Shown piece after piece: positions 34,761 through 47,031 of a stretch of 64,000 nucleotides of DNA; within the stretch, counting starts at the first letter, position 1; the number at the start of each line of letters is the position of its first letter. Under the pieces are notes generated by a model that ran no database searches, was not told the origin of the DNA, and saw only the letters and a program-made list of their open reading frames with translations. This DNA comes from Xylogone sp. PMI_703. Taxonomy: Eukaryota > Ascomycota > Leotiomycetes. The position numbers and the translations under genes are program-made. Where the stretch lies: positions 744,001 through 808,000 of the forward strand of contig JAJTUQ010000004.1 of assembly GCA_021399445.1 (NCBI GenBank). The letters are read 5' to 3'.

Positions 34761-36676
34761 TGCGGATTTCTCTAAAGTACTGAATTATAGAACCTGCACA
34801 AGGTGAAAAGTGTAGCACATTTCCGTAAACCCAGGCCCTCGTGGGCAGGATGCGAAGTATAGTTTTATAAGAGCACCCACCCACTGCGATGAGCCGCCCA
34901 TTTTCGCTTTCTTGTCTTGGCCCAAGGCGTCCCAAGGAATTGTACGAGCAAACTAATTAGTGGTGGCTAGAGAGAAAGTTGAGGCTCCAAGCCCAAGGCA
35001 GATTCAATAAAAAGAGCTGAGCATCACTAAGTGGACGATGGCGGTGAAACTTCACTAATGCGGATAGAACCAGTTTCAAGCCTATTCTGTATTCAAATAT
35101 TGGGAGCTATCTGAGACGGCGTTGGAGCTTGATTGGCCCAGCTACGCGAATTTTCTCAGCTGGGGGATCTTGAGGCTGAACTATTCGCGAACCAAAAGCA
35201 AAATGAGGCTTAACGTGTACAGTACCAAGACTCAAGCAATAAATAAAAGTGGATTCATTTCTAAGTACAGCCAACAAGTATTAGTCCACATGTCCAATAG
35301 TCAACCGAGCCGCATGCATCTTGCTTGAACATATGGACAGTACAAAGTCAATGAAAGCCGATCGGAACACACGGCCAGATCAACAACCCCCATAATTACT
35401 TACATATATGTGAGGATACCCGAGGACTTATAACTTCAATTTAGAATTGGACTTCAATTTAGCTCACTGAAGTTACAGTGCTGCTGTATCCGATTTAATG
35501 GTCCTGTCCTGCCCAGTATTCACGAATATAAACTTGGAAGTAAATACAGACAGGAACAAACCCATCCGGCTGCAGTAGCGGCTTGAGTAATCGCCGAATT
35601 TCTCTGCTGGCTTGTCGGCTTGTGTTGTGGAAGTGATGGTGAAGATGTTTCTGTGGTTAACAGTGCTTCCATATCTTTCACGGAGTCTTTGTGAACTAGT
35701 TATGATAAAATCCATTCAATAGTACCTATGTTGCGTACCCCAACGTTATCCAACCTCCAACTTCTGCTATAATACTACGTAATGGGCCTAGTGCCATGTT
35801 GAACGACGCTCCTTCCAACTAATGTTTTCATGACTCACGTGCTGCGCGAAATAAATTATAGCATTCCTTCAAGGGATGGAAGACTGCCGGCTTCTCCATC
35901 CATTATTGGCTCTCATTCAGGCATACCGTCTTCAAGTTATTCTCGTGAGGTTGCAGGACACCTACAGGTTTTAATCTGGGATATTTCAATGTGACATGAC
36001 ACTTGTGAAACTGCCTGCCCAATTTGGTACTGACTGTGGATAGTCAAAGTACTTCAAGATAAAGAAAACAATTTTGTAGTAAATGCAACGGTAACTATGG
36101 AGGTTCCTACCTCAGCCCTACCACCATGCCCTGGCCCGGTTCGACCAGCAACAGTGGAGCAAAGAATAGCAATCCCAGGAAAGCTGGATGAATGTCAAGG
36201 AACCTACCCGAAACTCACCGCCGTAACCAAGGTCGTATCGATGGTGACATGGAGTTTTATTGTTGTGATAAATTCTGCAGCTGGGGATAAAAGAACCGAT
36301 ACATCTAATCTCGTCCTTCTATCATGGAAAGATGGAAAAGATGCAACTGTCGGTTTCACTTTGTCCTTTGTTGATTTTGGGTCTATCGGCGGGGTGGTGG
36401 GTAGAAAGCTCGCGGTTGTACTAGTCTATTTTGGGTTAGCGACTACGTATCAAACAAATATCCATCAACACCTCTCATCTTGCATCTCATGCCTTGTGCG
36501 CTCCCTTCCCACGCCTTTTGCTTTCCCGATGATTTTAGATAACTGCATCTACTTACAGCAGAAGGTAGACGTAGCAATCAAGCAACGACTGGAAGAAGCG
36601 CCCCTCAGAATTCGCTGCTAGCGCGTCGGAATTGCACAGGTCAATTTGGAAGCCGTTATCGTGACGATCCTATAGC
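34761..36676. other. divergent intergenic region upstream of nudF
   Basis: About 1.9 kb. An ATG-started frame at 36097-36621 (174 codons) has no recognised domain and lies where a long nudF leader is expected; I do not call it a gene. The rest shows nothing I can name. Confidence 0.4.
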
Positions 36677-38230
36677 ATGAGTCCTATATTATCGAGTCGG
36701 CAAGCTGAAGAGCTGTAAGTACAACCCGTAAAATCCGGGAGCAGTGGCCACAAGATGTGCTAACAGATCTTGCCTCAGCCATAAGTCGATCATAGCATAC
36801 TTATCTGCGAATAATCTGCCGAACACCGCTACTGCGCTGAGGGAAGAGTTGAATCTGGGGGAAGATGTTTTCGATGGAGCTACCGCAAAGAAATACGAGA
36901 CGATGCTGGAGAAGAAGTGGACGAGCATTGTGAGATTGCAGAAAAAGGCACGTCTGAACCACGAATTATCCATTTTGTTTGCTCTCGCTTTGCAAACTGC
37001 TGTCGCGCCGATTGTCTAATTAGAAATCTATTGCAGATAATGGATCTTGAGTCCCGAAATGCAGAACTGCAGTCCGAACTCGATAACGCGACACCTACTT
37101 CTCTCTCCAAGCGCAATCAGGACCCGACTTCCTGGCTCCCCAGATCCCCTCCTCGACACACTCTGGAATCACACCGCGATACCATAAACTGCGTTGCTTT
37201 CCACCCTATCTTCTCCTCAATTGCTTCCGGATCTGATGATTACACTATTAAAATATGGGATTGGGAACTTGGTGAACTGGAAAGGACAATCAAAGGTCAT
37301 ACAAGGGCTGTTCTGGATGTCGATTATGGTGGTCCCCGGGGAGGTATCCTTCTAGCTTCCTGCAGCTCCGATTTGACTATCAAGTTATGGGATCCATCGG
37401 AGGAATACAGGAATATTCGGACATTACCGGGCCACGATCATAGTGTTAGTGCGGTTCGGTTCATCCCTTCTGGGGCCGTCGGTGCACCATCGTCTGGAAA
37501 CTTGCTTGTCAGCGCAAGCAGAGACAAGACTCTGAGAATATGGGATGTTACCACTGGGTTCTGCGTGAAGACACTACAAGGCCATGTTGCATGGGTACGA
37601 GATGTATATCCTTCTCTTGATGGGCGCTTCCTGCTCTCCACCGGTGACGATATGACTGCCCGGTTATGGGATATTTCAGCTCCGAATCCGGAAGGCAAGC
37701 TGACAATGGTCGGTCATGAACACTTCAACGAATGCTGTGCTATTGCTCCACCCTCCTCATATCAATATCTTGCGCCTTTAGCCGGACTGAAGAAGCCACC
37801 ACCGGCAAGCAGTACAGCAGAATTCATGGCGACTGGATCTCGAGATAAAACAATCAAACTCTGGGACTCTCGCGGGAACTGTCTCAGGACGCTAATGGGG
37901 CATGACAACTGGGTCCGATCGCTCGTTTTCCATCCGGGTGGAAAATATCTCCTCTCTGTATCTGATGACAAGACATTACGTTGTTGGGATCTAAGCCAAG
38001 AAGGCAAGTGCGTCAAGGTAATTGCAGATACACATGAACGCTTCGTTACCTGTCTGAGATGGGCTCCCGGTATTGTGAAAAATCCTCCTCCAATGGCTAC
38101 TGATGGTCAAGAGAACGAAAACAATACAGCCTTGAAGAAAGCAACCGGAGCAAGCCCTCACGATGTCCAGATCCGGTGCGTTATTGCGACCGGAGGTGTG
38201 GATTGGAAGCTGAGAATCTTCGCGAACTGA
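36677..38230 (+). CDS. nudF: NudF/LIS1/PAC1 dynein regulator, LisH and WD40
   Basis: Three exons, 36677-36714, 36779-36947 and 37037-38230, give 466 aa. The N-terminal LisH dimerisation motif spans the first intron (..[17 protein letters not shown]..). A coiled coil ([22 protein letters not shown]) follows, then seven WD40 repeats with blocks such as [47 protein letters not shown] and [15 protein letters not shown]1 proteins bind cytoplasmic dynein with NudE/NudC and are needed for nuclear migration. Length and order match the family exactly. The second intron (36948-37036) starts with GC (AAG|GCACGT) and ends TTGCAG; only this GC-AG splice restores LQKKIMDLE. Intact housekeeping gene. Confidence 0.97.
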
Positions 38231-39622
38231 GGGTGCAGTCAGATTGTCTTATTTAGCTGGGCTATATAGCACAATCAGACTTCCACGACTTAGCCACCTC
38301 GACAATGTGATTCAAGAAGCACGGCATGGAACGTTGGATTCGAACAGCTTATTTTGCTCGGCTATCTTAGGACATGACCATTCCCATGCTCATGTCATCT
38401 AGGAAGAGGCTAGGAGAACAAATATAGGAAGGAAAAGCAGCACTGATTGGATGGCGGGCAAAAGAATAGGGAGACTCGGGGGGACACACCATTTACTTAC
38501 CGAAGATATTGGATTCGAACTGCAAATATGAATCACGGCATATCGGTCCAAAAATTGGCAGTTAGACTTCTGGGCCTCCTTCTAGATAGCAGAAGCTGTG
38601 CTATTTGCTACAATCTCGTGAAGGGGTAGGACATCTGTTGGAAGCGGAAGTAACGACCATTTCTCTTGCGAAAGACGTGGAGGCAAGCCCAGGCGAGAGA
38701 AGCAGATACCCATATTAAAGAGACGAGAAATGATATCATAATAAAAAAATTAAATACTGTGGATGATATTTGCATACGTGAGAAGAAGGAATCTTATATT
38801 ACTATTAATTCCACCAGCCAGCATGCCCCTTTCTAATCATCCCTGAAAGGAGTGAATATGATGCCTGATCTTTTGTTAAGGCTTGAAGGCCACAGCACAA
38901 AGAAGCTTGGCCCCACTTCCGCGCTCTATGGAGGTATGATTGACATTGAGGGTCGGATAGCACAGGGTTACTCACGTGCGAAATTCATACAGCTAGAAAA
39001 AATGAAGGAATAATCGGTCTAATAAATGGATATAGTGCGTACAATTCATGAGCTCGATTTGAGTTTGAGAACAAATTCAAACTCAACTCAAGCTGAACCT
39101 GAAGTTGAACTCAATGATAGACTAGTTCTATTTTGGACTGATTTATGATTAGTAATCAGAATTTAACCAATAGAACTTTAGACTTCATACACTAGCCACT
39201 TTGCGGCTAGAGATTCAGCCTGACTGGGACTAGCCTGCATACGATTGCACGTGCTCTTTTTTACTAAATATTTGTTGCAGTTGATCTGGAATTCTCAACT
39301 GAAGTCCTCTATGAAAGTAGGATGAAGCTCTCTGTATGCCCTAGTATCACATATACTGTGTGCCTATATACATCGTACCCTCACAAGAGAATTACATTAA
39401 CCGTCACGATACAAGATTGCAGAATTATTAAACACAGAGGTGATTGGTTTGAGAGAACACCGCGGCTTAGCGAACCAACCATTAGGAGTTTGGTCTTGGA
39501 GAGGTATGGTATGAATAGCACTAAACTCCTTTGGGAACAGTACAAGCTTCTTGTTGCCGAGAAGTGATGTGTGTGAAATAGCAGGCTGCCAGGTCCTTTT
39601 CAAAAATATAAGTAATGTAGTA
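38231..39622. other. intergenic region, no gene recognised
   Basis: About 1.4 kb between nudF and the HeLo-domain gene. No frame with family features; 39050-39130 is rich in near-repeated GAGTTTGA / AACTCAA segments. A spacer of this length suggests that the next gene starts a separate block. Confidence 0.4.
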
Positions 39623-40759
39623 ATGGCGGAAATTATCGGGGTTGTCTCCGGAACCATTACATTGTGCACGCTGCTTAAAACGTGCCTAGACGCTTTCGAC
39701 ATGATTAAGGAAGGGAAAGCTCAAGAACTCACTTTTAGGAAACTGTTAGTACGCCTCAATATCGAACGAGTAAGGCTCTACACTTGGGGCGAGGCAGCTG
39801 GGTTAACATATTCACCATCCACCAAAAAACCAAACATTATCGGTAATGAGACAGTAGTTAAAGATGCACTCGAGATCATAACCCGTCTCCTTCTGGATGC
39901 AGGCAAGATTCAAGCTCGTTATGGTTGTCTAGAAGCAGATTCTGGAGATCTGGACGACGAGGCTGCAATGGCACAGGGTCCAGTAGTCCATTTGGTAGCT
40001 CCATTTTCCCATGCCGATATTACTGCCGAAACGAAGGTAACATCAAAAGGCAAGGAATTTCTTTCAAAAACACGCTGGGTGATACATGACAAGGATAAAT
40101 TCGAGGATTTGATTCAAGAAATCAAAACATATGTTGATGGAATATATTCCATCACCAAACCACTGAGTATCATAGCTGCGGCCGAACAGAGCGCTAAATA
40201 TGGCTTATACAAGATTGAAGATGTGAAGACATTGGAAATGGTGTCTGTTGCTTGTCAAGTCGATTATCCCAGTTTTTCAGATACTGCGTCATTAAAGGTT
40301 GAGCTATTATCACAGACGAGTTCACGAAAAGATGAGATACGCTCCTGGATTAATAAAATTTCTGTGACGAATGCATCTCACGAGATGATTAATGTGCCTG
40401 TTCTTGATACTCGGAGAACAAGGGCAACTTACTACGGTGGTCCTGAAATCAGACTTACTCAAGAGGCTTCCTTAGACATTGAAACACTCATCAAACCATT
40501 AACAGATGAAGAAATGAACAGAGTTGATGATGTAATCCTAAAATATTTGGACTATCGACATTTTACTGGTACTGCGGCTACGTTCAGGCGTGAAATACAG
40601 AGTGAAAGGTTTGATGAGACGTTCGTTGAAAGGCAAAGAGATGAATCGCCACATGCTCGACGGCAATTTCTTCGCCCAGTCTATCGTCCGGACTATCCGG
40701 TAACAATTGTGCAAGCATCAGGACGGAGAAAGACAAAGGAGATTATCGAGAGACATTAA
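39623..40759 (+). CDS. HeLo-domain (prion-inhibition and propagation) protein
   Basis: A single exon of 378 aa. The ATG at 39623 starts MAEIIGVVSGTITLCTLLKT.., the standard beginning of the fungal HeLo domain (PF14479): a hydrophobic first helix, then CLDAFDMIKEGK and RLNIERVRLYTWGEAAGL. The domain covers about residues 1-205. In HET-S and relatives it is a membrane-active cell-death executioner normally switched by a C-terminal amyloid motif or a neighbouring receptor. The C-terminal 170 residues here are not recognised; I see no HET-s-type amyloid repeat, so the controlling mechanism is open. The gene is convergent with the protease-ANK-TPR gene, the stop codons 109 bp apart. That pairing suggests, but does not prove, joint function. 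Confidence 0.88.
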   Translation: MAEIIGVVSGTITLCTLLKTCLDAFDMIKEGKAQELTFRKLLVRLNIERVRLYTWGEAAGLTYSPSTKKPNIIGNETVVKDALEIITRLLLDAGKIQARYGCLEADSGDLDDEAAMAQGPVVHLVAPFSHADITAETKVTSKGKEFLSKTRWVIHDKDKFEDLIQEIKTYVDGIYSITKPLSIIAAAEQSAKYGLYKIEDVKTLEMVSVACQVDYPSFSDTASLKVELLSQTSSRKDEIRSWINKISVTNASHEMINVPVLDTRRTRATYYGGPEIRLTQEASLDIETLIKPLTDEEMNRVDDVILKYLDYRHFTGTAATFRREIQSERFDETFVERQRDESPHARRQFLRPVYRPDYPVTIVQASGRRKTKEIIERH

Positions 40760-40868
40760 AATGGGCTTTGGGTTCGAATATTACTGCGAGTAGACAGTAT
40801 TTAATCAAGTTAAATAAAAACATTAAAAATTCAAATCTTTCATTTCCATATTTCCAATGTTCATTACA

Positions 40869-43800
40869 TTACATTGCATTACCATAAACAGATCCTATAA
40901 AGGAAAATGGACGCTCGTTGACCTTGTCTTCATCTACAATGGCCCGACTGTTAACAATTCTTGATGACTCCTCCATCACAAACCGTTCTATCTCAAACCG
41001 TTCCATCTCTGACTGCTCCATCTCTATGCGTAACAATGAGCAACTGTGCGAACACTCTAAGGTAACAACATCAGTTGCGCCTAGGATCTTCGTGTACCCT
41101 TCTAGGGCATCGCTACAATAGGTGTAGGCTTCAGCATACTTCTTTTGCTGGCGAAGTAGATACCCAAGATCTCGTCTGCTTGTGATAGTAAAAAGGTGCT
41201 CATATCCCAGAGCGTGCTCGAATCCAGCAAGGGCGCGTCGATTGTAATTTATAGCTTCTTCGTATCGTTCATCTGCCTGAAGTAATTGTGAGAGATTGGC
41301 AACGCTCACGAGTGTAGATGGATGATCCGGTCCCAACGAGGCTTCCTGCGCTGTTAGTACATGCCTGTATAGTCTTTCCGCTTCCTTAAATTTGCTTTGG
41401 CTTTTCAGCACCAAGGCTAAATTACCCATCGCTGTTAGGGTAAATGGGTGATCTGGACCCATCGTTCTTTGAAATCCCTCCACGGCTCGCTGAGCCATTG
41501 ACTCTGCTAGTTTGAGGTTGCCCGCACTTCTAAGCACCTGACCAAGATTATTATAGCTCGTCAAGGTCTCTTGATGATCTGGGCCGAGTTCTTCATTTTT
41601 CTCTCTCTGATCCAATACATACTGATTCAACTCCACAGCCTCATCATACTTGCCCCTCCTCTCAAGAACCTCTGCCAAATTACTGTAGCTCGTCAAAGTA
41701 TCTCGGTGTTCTCTCCCAAGGGTGGCAATCCTCAAGTTCAACACGCCACGGTGTGTTTTCTCAGACTTTTCATATTTCCCAGATTTTTCAAGTACCTGCG
41801 CGAGATTGTTGATGCTCGTGAGGGTATCCGTGTGTGTCAATCCGAGGATCCTTTCTCTAATACCTAGTATTGTTCGGTGTATTTCTTCAGCTTCCCGGTA
41901 CTTTCCACGCTTCTCCAAAAGATGTGCTAGGTCATTAAGGCTATGTAATGTATATTCGTATTCTAGCCCGAAAGCCTTTTCCATTTTCGTATAGATCCAC
42001 CGAAAAAGCTCTTCTGATTCTGGATACCACCCAGCATTCTCCAGGGCAAATGCAAAATTACTTATGGCATTCAGCATTAACGTGTCCCGATCTTCAGATA
42101 TCTCATCAATCTCGCCCAGTAACACTCGTAGCACGTTCAAGTGGCCTTCCTCTGCTGCCAAACGAGCCGCACCATTAATGGGTTTGCATCCTCGCTGTAG
42201 TAATAGACGTACTATTTTCTCTTGATTCAAATAAGCGGCGATTTCTAATGGCGTCTGCTCTTCGTCACTATGAGGAAGACTATCCAAACCAGCATCGAGT
42301 AAGACCTCGACTATGTCTACACGCGCCTCGCCTACTGCAGTTCTAAAAGTTGACAAAACATCGACATCTTTGTCTTTCAAAGCTGAAGCGACTATTTCCT
42401 CAACCCTCTGAGCAAGATCTGTCTGACCGCTTTTGTTGTATTTAATAAGAAGCTCGGCTAGGCTATATAACGGATCAGGCAGGCCTGTTGTCTTTGCTCC
42501 GAGCTCATCGGTAATCTGCTTCAATGTATCCTTGATTGGGACGATATATGCTTGATTTAAAGGATTTGATGCAACGACATGACCATAAACTTTCATTGTT
42601 GTCTCATGCACTACCACTGAACCACAATCTCCTTCTACAATACCTTGAATTGGTCAGCCTTGGGAGATTATCCTCAGGGTACTATACTCACCAATTGAGT
42701 CTGCAAAGTCAACGACTAAAGCTTCACATAACTTTTGTCCTGGTTCTCCCCCGATGTAAGAAACGCCTGGGAGTAAAATGCCTTTTCGAAAACCCGTTGC
42801 CCCAGATATCATGATTACTTGGACATGAGAATTGCTGGGTGTCTCTGCAATTGCTGCAATGAGTTTGGTTGGTTGTGAATTATCTTGTGAGTGGAGTGCA
42901 TTCAGTCGTTCGTAGTTTTTGTCGGCGAACTCGATCAAAGCCCAATCAAGATACGGTCTACTTAGGTCATGTTTTGGTGCCGCATGCACCAAGACACCCG
43001 CATCTTCCCACATACTCTGACTATATTGGATTTCCTCCGTTACTTCAGTAAAGGAATCACTCGGTAATTTCTCAACGTTGCCAAGGTCAGAATTATCACT
43101 GTTGTCTTGATCACACTCCAAATCATCATATTCCACGTCGTCAATCCAGAAGTCTTCACAGTTCGCCATTTCTGGCTCTTGCTCCTCTTCCGACGATTCT
43201 GGTGTGATGGTAACTGGATCGTTTTGGTCGTCGGTTGCACACTTGTCGAAACCCTCCCTATCCAATGATTCAATTTCATAGTCCGATGTTGATTCCTTCA
43301 AGGCACCTTGATCATTACCATGTGGGCCACGAACATGATCTACAGTCATGCCATAGAGCTTTGTATCGACACGGATAACGATTGACAAAGTGGATGTGTG
43401 ATGTGTAATCCTAATGAGAGATCCACACATTGTGAGAAATGAATGGATCTGAGCCTCCACTGGTTCTTGGGCAGATTTGCGTTTGACCGGTGTGGCTATC
43501 TCGCGCCAGAACACCAATCTGAATGGTAGTACAGGTGATGATGACAACGCCGATGATGTACTATCGCGTTGCAACTTCTTCAGGAGGGGTGTAAAGCGCC
43601 TTTGGGTAGTGCGTGCATATTGACTCTTAATGCTATCTCTTCCTAGCAGTTTCCTTAAGTTCCCAAAGATATCTTCGGTACAAAATACAATAATAGTTGG
43701 GCGTGCATCATCAGGAGACTTGCCGCACATTCGAAGATCGTAGTTGACGTCTTTGGTGCGGAGTTTCAAAAATGGGTCATTGTCCACAGCTCGTTTGAAA

Positions 43801-44666
43801 AAATCTATCAAGATTCGAAATCTCTGCTGAAATTCAAAGTCAATTGGTTCGTTAGCATATATTTCCATTGAGGTTCCAGGCACTTTCTTTGGACTTAAGA
43901 AATCCTGTACAGGTTGGTGTGTTGGATTTATTCCGTGTAGCGTAGACCCGGATCTAGATACTTTCACCTCTCTAGTATTTGAGTCAGCGCCCACGGAAAT
44001 AAGTGAATTGTTTTTGGTGGTTTTTGTAATATCAATACTGGGCTTTTCAGCAACGTCATTGGTGGTGTATTTGGAGCCTTGTGCATCCGACACCATGAGG
44101 TTGTTGGGTTGGCTGTGGAGAGATTTGACGCCTAGTTCTTTCAGCCCACCAGAAGTAAGAGTATCGCTGGATGCTGGGTCACCAAGTTGAATGATGGGAG
44201 ACTCTAATAGATCTGAGGCAACAATAGTGATGCCGTTCACGTTTGACCTAGTTGGGACTTCATGAGCCTTGTCGTAAAGGGATAGACTAGAAACGTCAAG
44301 TGATGATGCTTGTATTCCATGTTTTACAACATCTTCTTCGCATGTTGGTAAGGTACCTGATAGTGAGTGGTTGGTATTTTCATGTTGAAACTGCAGTTTG
44401 GTCGGGAACTGGATGCCTTTCTCTAAGTTGAAGCGATCAACAGGATCTGGGACATTGCTAATGTATTGGCTGCCACTTCCGAGGTCAGGCTTTTGCGAGG
44501 CTGATAATCGATGGTCTGTGAGATATGCTTTTGCGTGATATCCTGATGAAGTTCCATTGTTAAGATCTTCAACATACTCCAGATAGTCTGGGCTCCTCGG
44601 CAGCGATCGGGTTATCGCTTTTGTAGAGATCATGTTATACCCTTCCTTCGCTGGGCATGCGGACAT
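40869..44666 (-). CDS. chymotrypsin-like protease domain, ankyrin and TPR repeat protein
   Basis: Two exons, 44666-42692 and 42643-40869 (1249 aa), with a 48 bp intron (GTGAGT..CAAG). Residues 1-270 are low-complexity. From about 275 comes a conserved fungal region, then a trypsin-fold peptidase-like domain: His444 in KLYGMTVDHV, Asp574 in YLDWALIEF, and the nucleophile motif GDCGSVVV with Cys665 where GDSG is usual. The intron splits this domain just before the nucleophile. An acidic insert lies at about 460-540. Ankyrin repeats cover about 755-840, then eight ~42-aa kinesin-light-chain-type TPRs reach about 1185 (..GKYREAEEIHR.., LGPDHPSTL..). There is no NB-ARC or NACHT between effector and repeats. 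This resembles the effector-plus-repeats layout of fungal NLR-like proteins; activity and target are unproven. Confidence 0.85.
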
Positions 44667-44999
44667 ATCTCGAACGCTACCTTCTAGGACTTGAAGCTCG
44701 GTCCTAGAAGTTTAGGAGTTGGAGAGCCAGATTTCATCAGAGAGAGCGAAGAGTTTTACGGCAGGGGAGGCTGGAAGTTGACCAGCGACCGCAATTCGCC
44801 AAAACTATCAATGAGAATCAGGTTTCTTGAGCCAGCTCAGTGTGGCTTGCACTGCCAGTCTGAATGCAGTAGTAGTGCTGAGCCACTCTGGACATCTACA
44901 AGCTTCCTTGGAGCTTCATAACCCGATAGAAATTATACTATTGCTTCAGTACTGGCTAATATCAGCCTTCCAACTCTACAAAGAGGCTGTAAACTAACC
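44667..44999. promoter_or_regulatory. shared divergent promoter region
   Basis: 333 bp separate the starts of the minus-strand protease-ANK-TPR gene and the plus-strand membrane-anchored gene, so both promoters must lie here. No clear TATA box is seen on either strand. Confidence 0.5.
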
Positions 45000-46177
45000 A
45001 TGGAACCGGGAGTCGTAGGAGATGCGCGGAAACTGATCGCACGGGAAATGCTTGATGTGACTACGGAAAAGCTTGATTTCCTATCTTCATACTTCGAGCT
45101 CTACGATTCTTTGACTAGACCCCGACCACAGCATACTATTATCCAACTACACGACCCAATTCTGAGATCGCATCATGATATCCAAAGATTAGCAAGGGAG
45201 CTTAAAGCGTATCCCCATTTGACTCGCGATGAGTTCAAGAATCGAATTCGCAGCCTTACGCAGCCGACACCACCTGGAGACAGTGACATTGAATATGCTA
45301 TTAACATAATAATTCACCTGATGCTGATGATTGATTGCACAATTGTAGACAACCATTCACATGGTTATGAAGTCAACGGGTACAGGCCAACTAAGTGGAA
45401 AGCCCATGAGAAATTGAGCGAGTTTGTTTCTCACTCCTTTTCTTTGGATGATGAAACCAATCGCATGAGGATCAGAGAGGCACATCGGAATTGTAATTTG
45501 TTAAAGGGCTGGAAGTTGAAAAAACGAGCACATGTCACATTTCAACCTACAGATGACCTGAGAGAGCATTTACTGTATGATCCTCGGGGGATGTCGTCAG
45601 GATTTTCAGGCACACTGCATTTCTCAAAGCTCATCTTAGAAAATCGGAAAATGTATCTCTTGACTGCGGCATTGTAGAATGCCTCCAAATGTAAGTAACC
45701 CCTTCTCTTTTGTAATTCGGCCTTTGCAGCTGAGGCCGTACCTGTGATTTAACTCTGCGTAGGGGCACTCTGCCGCCGCGACTCTTGCTAGAAACATTGC
45801 ATTCTCTACAATTCGTCTTATTCCCCTCTTTCGATGAAAAGTCATTTAATTTACTAGACAAGCTGGTTCATGACAACAGGTCAGGCTTGGATCCAGATAG
45901 CCTTGCGTATGATGGGCTCATCAGGGAATTGCCCGCGGATTTTGAGTACCATTACTGGGGAAGTAGGCTAGTTAAGTTACACAATCTGGTAATGAATCCG
46001 AAGCCGAAACATCGTCTAGGACAATGGGTGCAGAGGCACACCTCAGAGAGAAATGCACTTTATGTTGCTCTTGCAGGCCTTTTCCTTTCAGTTCTGTTTG
46101 GGTTTTTAGGAGTAATTATTGGTATTATTCAGACATGGATTTCATATCAGGCTTGGAAGCATCCCCGAGCATCGTAG
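45000..46177 (+). pseudogene. C-terminally membrane-anchored fungal protein gene with a one-base frameshift
   Basis: The frame starts at the ATG 45000 and runs to DDLREHLLYDPRG. Past the five-G run at 45586-45590 the family sequence continues in another frame: VVRIFRHTAFLKAHLRKS.. to ECLQ. It is then spliced (45691-45762, GTAAGT..GTAG) into exon 45763-46177 with LPPRLLLETLHSLQFVLFP, YHYWGSRLVKLHN and a final TM helix (VALAGLFLSVLFGFLGVIIGI) followed by SYQAWKHP. These blocks are those of a widespread, unnamed fungal family with a C-terminal membrane anchor. A six-G run would keep frame, so one base is missing, by mutation or base-call error. As read, translation ends at 45675-45677, losing the anchor. 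It is divergent from the protease-ANK-TPR gene. Confidence 0.72.
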
Positions 46178-47031
46178 CTGCTAGTTGACACCCAAAAGAT
46201 AGCCATTAAACTACATCATCACATTCAAAAAGATGAATACGACTCCAGGGAGTTGAAGAAAGCGAAGCTCAGAACAAATTCTGTCGTTTTACAATTAGCA
46301 GTCATGAAATTAGGACTACGTGTGTTCTTGCTTGCATCCATGTAAACAGTTACTAATGCCTCCCCACAAGAGACCTGAGGGAGTCTTGCAACAGCTAGGA
46401 GCAGTGAGCCGATAAGCTGGATGTGGATCTAGTCCCGTAAAATCTCAGTGTCGATTTAGTTGGGGCCAATAAGTATTACCCCCAAATGGCGCATTGGTGA
46501 CCACTGGAGGATGTACCCTCGTAGGTTTGGTCGGAAGTATTAAATTCACTTTTGATATGACAAGTGGAATGGATCACCTTCTCCGCATCAACGAAAGCTT
46601 CTCTGCAAGGTACGGCCGAAAAATAATTGCGAAACTTGCTTTCGGTCTGAAATGAAACAAGGAAATTCTTCAGAGTTGATTACCTAATTCTCATTCTCGG
46701 CGAAATGGCTGAGTTTAAGTCCTAGTCGCTAATAGGAATTCTTCCCCAGAGAAGTAGAGGCTTGAGTATCGACGTATACTTTACCGCTTTGGAGCAGACT
46801 GCGGGGATTGCACTGAGCTGGTGGCGGGACCGAGATCATCTACAAAAGTAGAGTAAAGAAAAATAGCTGAAATACACCTTCTTAAGGGCCATACTCAATT
46901 CGACGTATTGGGCTGAATTCTGATGTTGGAAATGCTAACCTCCGACAAGAGAACAACTATTGTTGTACTGTATTTAAATTATCGTCACCTTTGCACCACC
47001 AACTTTGAAGGCAAACAACTATCCACTCACT
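46178..47031. other. intergenic region, nothing recognised
   Basis: About 0.85 kb between the membrane-anchored family gene and the secreted glycosidase. It should contain the glycosidase promoter; a TATTTAAATT stretch near 46971 lies 60 bp before its ATG. Confidence 0.4.

Noticed and set aside
36097..36621. 174-codon ATG-started frame upstream of nudF
   Set aside because: No domain, no homology pattern I recognise, and it lies where a long leader is expected.
38320..38540. GGATTCGAAC motifs resembling the T-arm of a tRNA
   Set aside because: No acceptor stem or anticodon arm could be folded around them on either strand.
40918..42178. Plus-strand frames opposite the TPR region
   Set aside because: Shadows of the TPR-coding repeats on the other strand.
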